Below are positions 60,668 to 64,000 of a DNA stretch of 64,000 bases, piece after piece (positions within the stretch are counted from its first letter, which is position 1; the number at the start of each line of letters is the position of its first letter). Source of the stretch: Capitulum mitella (taxonomy: Eukaryota > Arthropoda > Thecostraca > Pollicipedomorpha > Pollicipedidae). The position numbers were made by a program, and so were the translations under genes. The stretch covers positions 25,234,596 to 25,298,595 of the forward strand of contig CP099844.1 in the NCBI GenBank assembly GCA_030062745.1, given 5' to 3'. The notes beneath the pieces are model-generated. The model saw nothing but the letters and a program-made list of their open reading frames with translations. It had not been told where the DNA came from and did no database searches.

Positions 60668-60783
60668 CCTAGGTCCGCAGTGTGTTCTTTCAGGCGGACA
60701 CTGTGAGGAGGATCATTCTCAACGACGTAGCCAAAGCTGCAGCGATAACAAAACTTGTACCCAGCGCCCTTAACCTGTTCTCC
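60668..60783 (-). mobile_element. Penelope-like element relic (GIY-YIG endonuclease region), minus strand
   Basis: A minus-strand reading gives KGAGYKFCYRCSFGYVVEND followed by HSVRLKEHTAD. This is the usual motif series near the start of the GIY-YIG-type endonuclease of Penelope-like retroelements (GVVYKI, two cysteines, YVGET, then RLKEH). The catalytic reverse-transcriptase part that should lie upstream (to the right) is missing, replaced by an opposite-strand relic. A dead fragment. Confidence 0.65.
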
Positions 60784-60835
60784 AAGCAAAAAAAAACAAA
60801 GACATACAGGAAGCCACAGACATCGGACGTTTTCT

Positions 60836-61314
60836 TGAAATATGGCTGAAACCACCCAGCAAGTGTGAAGACCGGTCTCATAACATCCTGTTCGGCCGCG
60901 ATTCATAACGTGTGCCGGGCCAAGGCCGATCTAAGGGAAGAACTAACGAACATCAAAAATTTCTTCCTATCGTATGGCCGCCCAATCATCTCGTAAGAAG
61001 AAATTGAATGATACGAACACCTCAGCCTGTTACATGAGCTACGGACAAAATATACATACTGGACGCAGCAATAAGAAAGAACACCTCCATTTTGTACGTC
61101 AAAGGACTGAAAGGAGCTATAGCCCGACTCCTCCGTCCTCATGACATTTGGGTGGCACGCCGATCTAGCCGTCTGTGCAGTTGGCTCGTCAAGTCATAAA
61201 GATCCTACACCTCAAGAAGAGGTAAACGGTGTTGTGCGCAAGCTTTACTGCCAACACGACGCTAGCTACGTTACTGAGGATGATTGGCATCCCAGCGTCC
61301 GCCTGAAAGAATAA
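60836..61314 (+). mobile_element. Penelope-like element relic (RT end to GIY-YIG region), plus strand
   Basis: In order on the plus strand: SVKTGLITS, then NVCRAKADLREELTNIKNFF and LSYGRP (the end of the reverse transcriptase, normally ending NGYP), a stop, then LYVKGLKGAIARLLRPHDIW, and after a frameshift KDPTPQEEVNGVVRKLYCQH, DASYVTEDDW and SVRLKE before a stop. This series is diagnostic of Penelope-like reverse transcriptases joined to a GIY-YIG endonuclease. Stops and at least one frameshift show it is dead. The SVRLKE ending also occurs in the minus-strand relic, so both come from related elements. Confidence 0.8.
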
Positions 61315-61801
61315 AGTGTGGACCTGAAGTTCGGGCGCATCAAGACCTGAGCCCCAGCCGACCACTTTGACCAATGGGGCCAGCTTCAGGTCGACAACGG
61401 GGTGACAGTCATATCTCAGACCCAGACCGGAACTGGTGAACAGGGCTGTCTTATGCCATGAATCCACCTGCGCAATTTCAGCTGGGTCAGGGCCCGGGTC
61501 ATATGGACACCCTAAGCGCTTGGTGACACTTTCCGGTAAATGTCGGGCGGAAATCGGGTTTTATAGCCGCACTTACGGGGAAGTCACACTTACTGGTAGG
61601 AGCGGATGGTTAGGGAGAAAAGTACCATCCAAAATGCCGCAGTAAGATGTTTGTTGCGAGCTTTCCGCGTTTTCTGCCTTAGTTTGCGACGCGTCGTTGA
61701 GGTGATAGCCATGGCAGGTCGCCGGATCCTGTTGTGCGGTGTGGGGCAGAGATGTGCGTGACAGAACAACTCATCGGGAAACAATGGGTTATTTCCAGTA
61801 A

Positions 61802-62158
61802 TTTGATGAATGGGCTTTTTATCATCGATTCAGATTCGGCAAAGATACGGTGAAGTACCTGGTGGAGAAGTCTGTCGGAGGACTGCAGTCAGACACCGAC
61901 CATCTCCCAACATCAGCTGAGACCGAAATGTTGGTTACGCTGCGTTTTCTGTCCAGCAGCTCACTACAGGATGTGATTGGCGATACTTTTGGCCTCTATG
62001 AAAGTGTGGTGGACCGGATAATTTGGCAGTTAATCTTAAAAATAGCTGGGAGAATGACGGACTTAATCAAAATGCCAACAGACAAACAGCCGCTGAACAC
62101 CAACCGAACGTTCCACCAGATGACCGGATGTAGCAGGTTTTCTAACTGCCTGGCGTGA
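61802..62158 (+). mobile_element. PIF/Harbinger transposase relic, N-terminal half
   Basis: One open frame of 118 codons follows a stop at 61799. It reads FDEWAFYHRFRFGKDTVKYL, then TEMLVTLRFLSSSSLQDVIG, DTFGLYESVVDRIIWQ, IKMPTD and ends with FSNCLA. This is the conserved N-terminal half of Harbinger (HARBI1-type) transposases: the FR-K-TV motif, LRFLA-GS-Q--IGD-FG and the I-MPTD motif. It stops right where the first catalytic Asp (normally IDGTHI) should follow, so the DDE core is absent. The frame lacks internal stops although the copy is truncated. Confidence 0.85.
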
Positions 62159-64000
62159 TAGTTTAACTACTGGCGAACTCGTTTGCGCCAGTCTTTTTCA
62201 TCGCCTCGGTTCTTGCAGCCTTTGCAGTTAGTCACTCGGCACCGGATCAGAGACGAATATATGTTTCCCACTAACATTATATTATCTTCTTTCACCCACT
62301 GGCACTAAATGCACGGCCGCTTTCGCACTAACACTATGTACACCGTCACTCCTCACACTAACATCACGAACACCACCACAGTCTTCCACGCAGAGAATCA
62401 CTGAGCCTGAGCTTGATCCTTAACATACTGAGCAAAAACCGGCGCTGCTTATATTCTACCTACAAACGGAAATGATGAAAAGGGATGGTGCAATTATGAT
62501 ATCATACACAGCCAATCAGGAGGCGTTTTGTAATCCGAATATTCTAAAAAGACTAGGCTTTAGCCGATGAACGAGCGTGAGAACGCACGGAATTCATAAA
62601 ACTGGCTGATGTAAGGTGGATGCAAGAGTTCAGAAGTTTCCGCGGATATCAACTGTTTTAAGATCAGAAAAAGGAGTATCGTTTAACATTACCGGTATGA
62701 TTCATCTAGCGGCACTTAAGGCGTTAATGTGTTCTCAGACGTCTTTGTCTGATTCCCTTCGGTGCCGACTGTGGAACTAAAGCTGAACGCATCTGGTAGC
62801 CTTGGGCAGTCTTCACAAACCAAAGGCTTTTGAAGGGGAACCTCTGCGATTTAGAAGAATTTAGAAAACATTGAAATTTGAAGGTTTCCTCATACGGAAA
62901 CTTTAAAGCCATGATGTAAACTTTGTTACACCGGAATACCAGGCATAGTCGGATGCAATGAATTCACCCACATCAAACTGAGCGTAAACAAGGACAACAA
63001 GAATGAAATAGGATTGTTTCTGAATAGGAAAAGGTATACATCAATGTGCAAGTTGTGTGCGATGCATCGGTGTCTGCGTATGCGTTTTGACTAGGCTGTA
63101 CACATGATTCGTTCTTCGTCACTCACAGCAACCTCTTCAAGGCCAGCGGTTCAGGAGTTATAGCCTACGACTTTTCTGCGAAGTCATGCTGCAAAGGTTT
63201 GTTCAGTGGCCAATAACTATGTGAGATAATATTCGAAATGTAATAACCGGACACTTGTTAACTCGCAAAGGTCCAAGAAAACAAATCATGGCCAGACCTT
63301 TTACACATGATAACTAGTAAAAAACAGTTACGGCATGACCTCAGGTCACGTCATCTCCGGTGATTTCGATGTCCGTGAAAATGTAATTTTCTAGCCGGAA
63401 TGAAAGGCCCATATTCTGGCTTCATAAACAGCAAGCGAAAAAAACGCGTTTTTGTTATAAATGCTCGTTTTGAGAGAGCAAGGTTTTACTGTATTTGAAG
63501 GTTCTCGAGACTACGATTAGGATCTCGAGAACAAAGAGAGCTACAGAGAGGAAAATGACGTCAATCGAAAGCTCGCCAAATTTCATGAAGAATGAAGGCC
63601 TATTAACCGACCTGAGTAAGAATTTTCAGATAAAGAGGTCTAACACGGTCACGTCATGGCGTCCGAAATCTGTTGGCAATGAAAGCAATTATGACCGTCG
63701 TATCAATTGATTTTAAGCACCGAATAGTCCAACAAGGGCCAGAAACGTTTTCCTCATTGTCAAAAAACAACTCTTCTCCTCATGGCATGTCAGGTCAGGT
63801 CAACAGCCATTAGAACAATACTGATTTATGTCAAAACTGGCGTTCAAATAAAATTACTTCATGCAAACGTTTTAGAATCACTATTGCGAACATTGCAAGC
63901 GGATCAAGACGGGTGTCCAGTCTTGATTCCCTTGCAATGTTCAGCTTCTCCAGCGACGAAGACCTGAATCTCCGTCTAATGGCTTCTCATCTGTGTGATT
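62159..64000. other. Gene-free stretch at the right edge
   Basis: No exon, RNA gene or further transposase motif recognised. A partial inverted repeat ACTGGCGAA/TTTGCGCCAGT lies just after the Harbinger relic (62169-62192). Several AGGTCA words occur near 63340 and 63790. Confidence 0.5.

Noticed and set aside
61189..61467. 92-codon minus-strand frame
   Set aside because: It is the reverse of the plus-strand Penelope-like relic and what follows it.

Overview
This is a eukaryotic, animal-type genomic window, most likely from an arthropod. Three things point that way. A tRNA-Ala and a 7SL (SRP) RNA gene have metazoan sequences. Coding sequence is broken into short, GC-rich exons with GT/AG splice sites in a more AT-rich background. 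The background also holds many short CpG-rich blocks, decayed minisatellites and transposon relics. A crustacean such as a barnacle would fit the base composition and the Penelope-like relics, but that is only a guess. There are no prokaryotic operons, CRISPR arrays or phage genes, and most open frames in the GC-rich blocks are chance.

Left third (1-28.9 kb), minus strand: the 5' part of a gene like vertebrate CCDC141, a spectrin-repeat protein. The first coding exon is at 28430-28562, the second near 10622-10737 and the third at 2322-2500; the rest lies beyond the left edge. The introns are long (about 17.7 and 8.1 kb) and hold GC-rich islands and minisatellites. Exon 3 is unusual: both of its splice junctions lie inside local tandem repeats.

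Middle (28.9-34.1 kb): a complete stomatin/MEC-2-type membrane scaffold gene in one intronless frame (30301-31242, plus strand), arranged head-to-head with the CCDC141-like first exon. Downstream are a 1.1-kb, 32-bp minisatellite carrying a CAGCTG E-box in most units and a CpG island with a clear TATA box at 33870.

Right half (35-51 kb), minus strand: four candidate exons (50383-50712, 45875-46063, 44868-45456, 35360-35560), all phase 0 at both ends, which may belong to one gene I cannot name. One of them carries an apparent single-base insertion. Four copies of a roughly 1.2-kb element flanked by TTAA lie among and beyond these exons (38410-42813 and 54345-55554); two of them sit head-to-head sharing one TTAA.

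Right end (57-64 kb): a tRNA-Ala(AGC) on the minus strand, a full 7SL RNA gene on the plus strand, then a cluster of dead transposons: two Penelope-like fragments on opposite strands and the N-terminal half of a PIF/Harbinger transposase.
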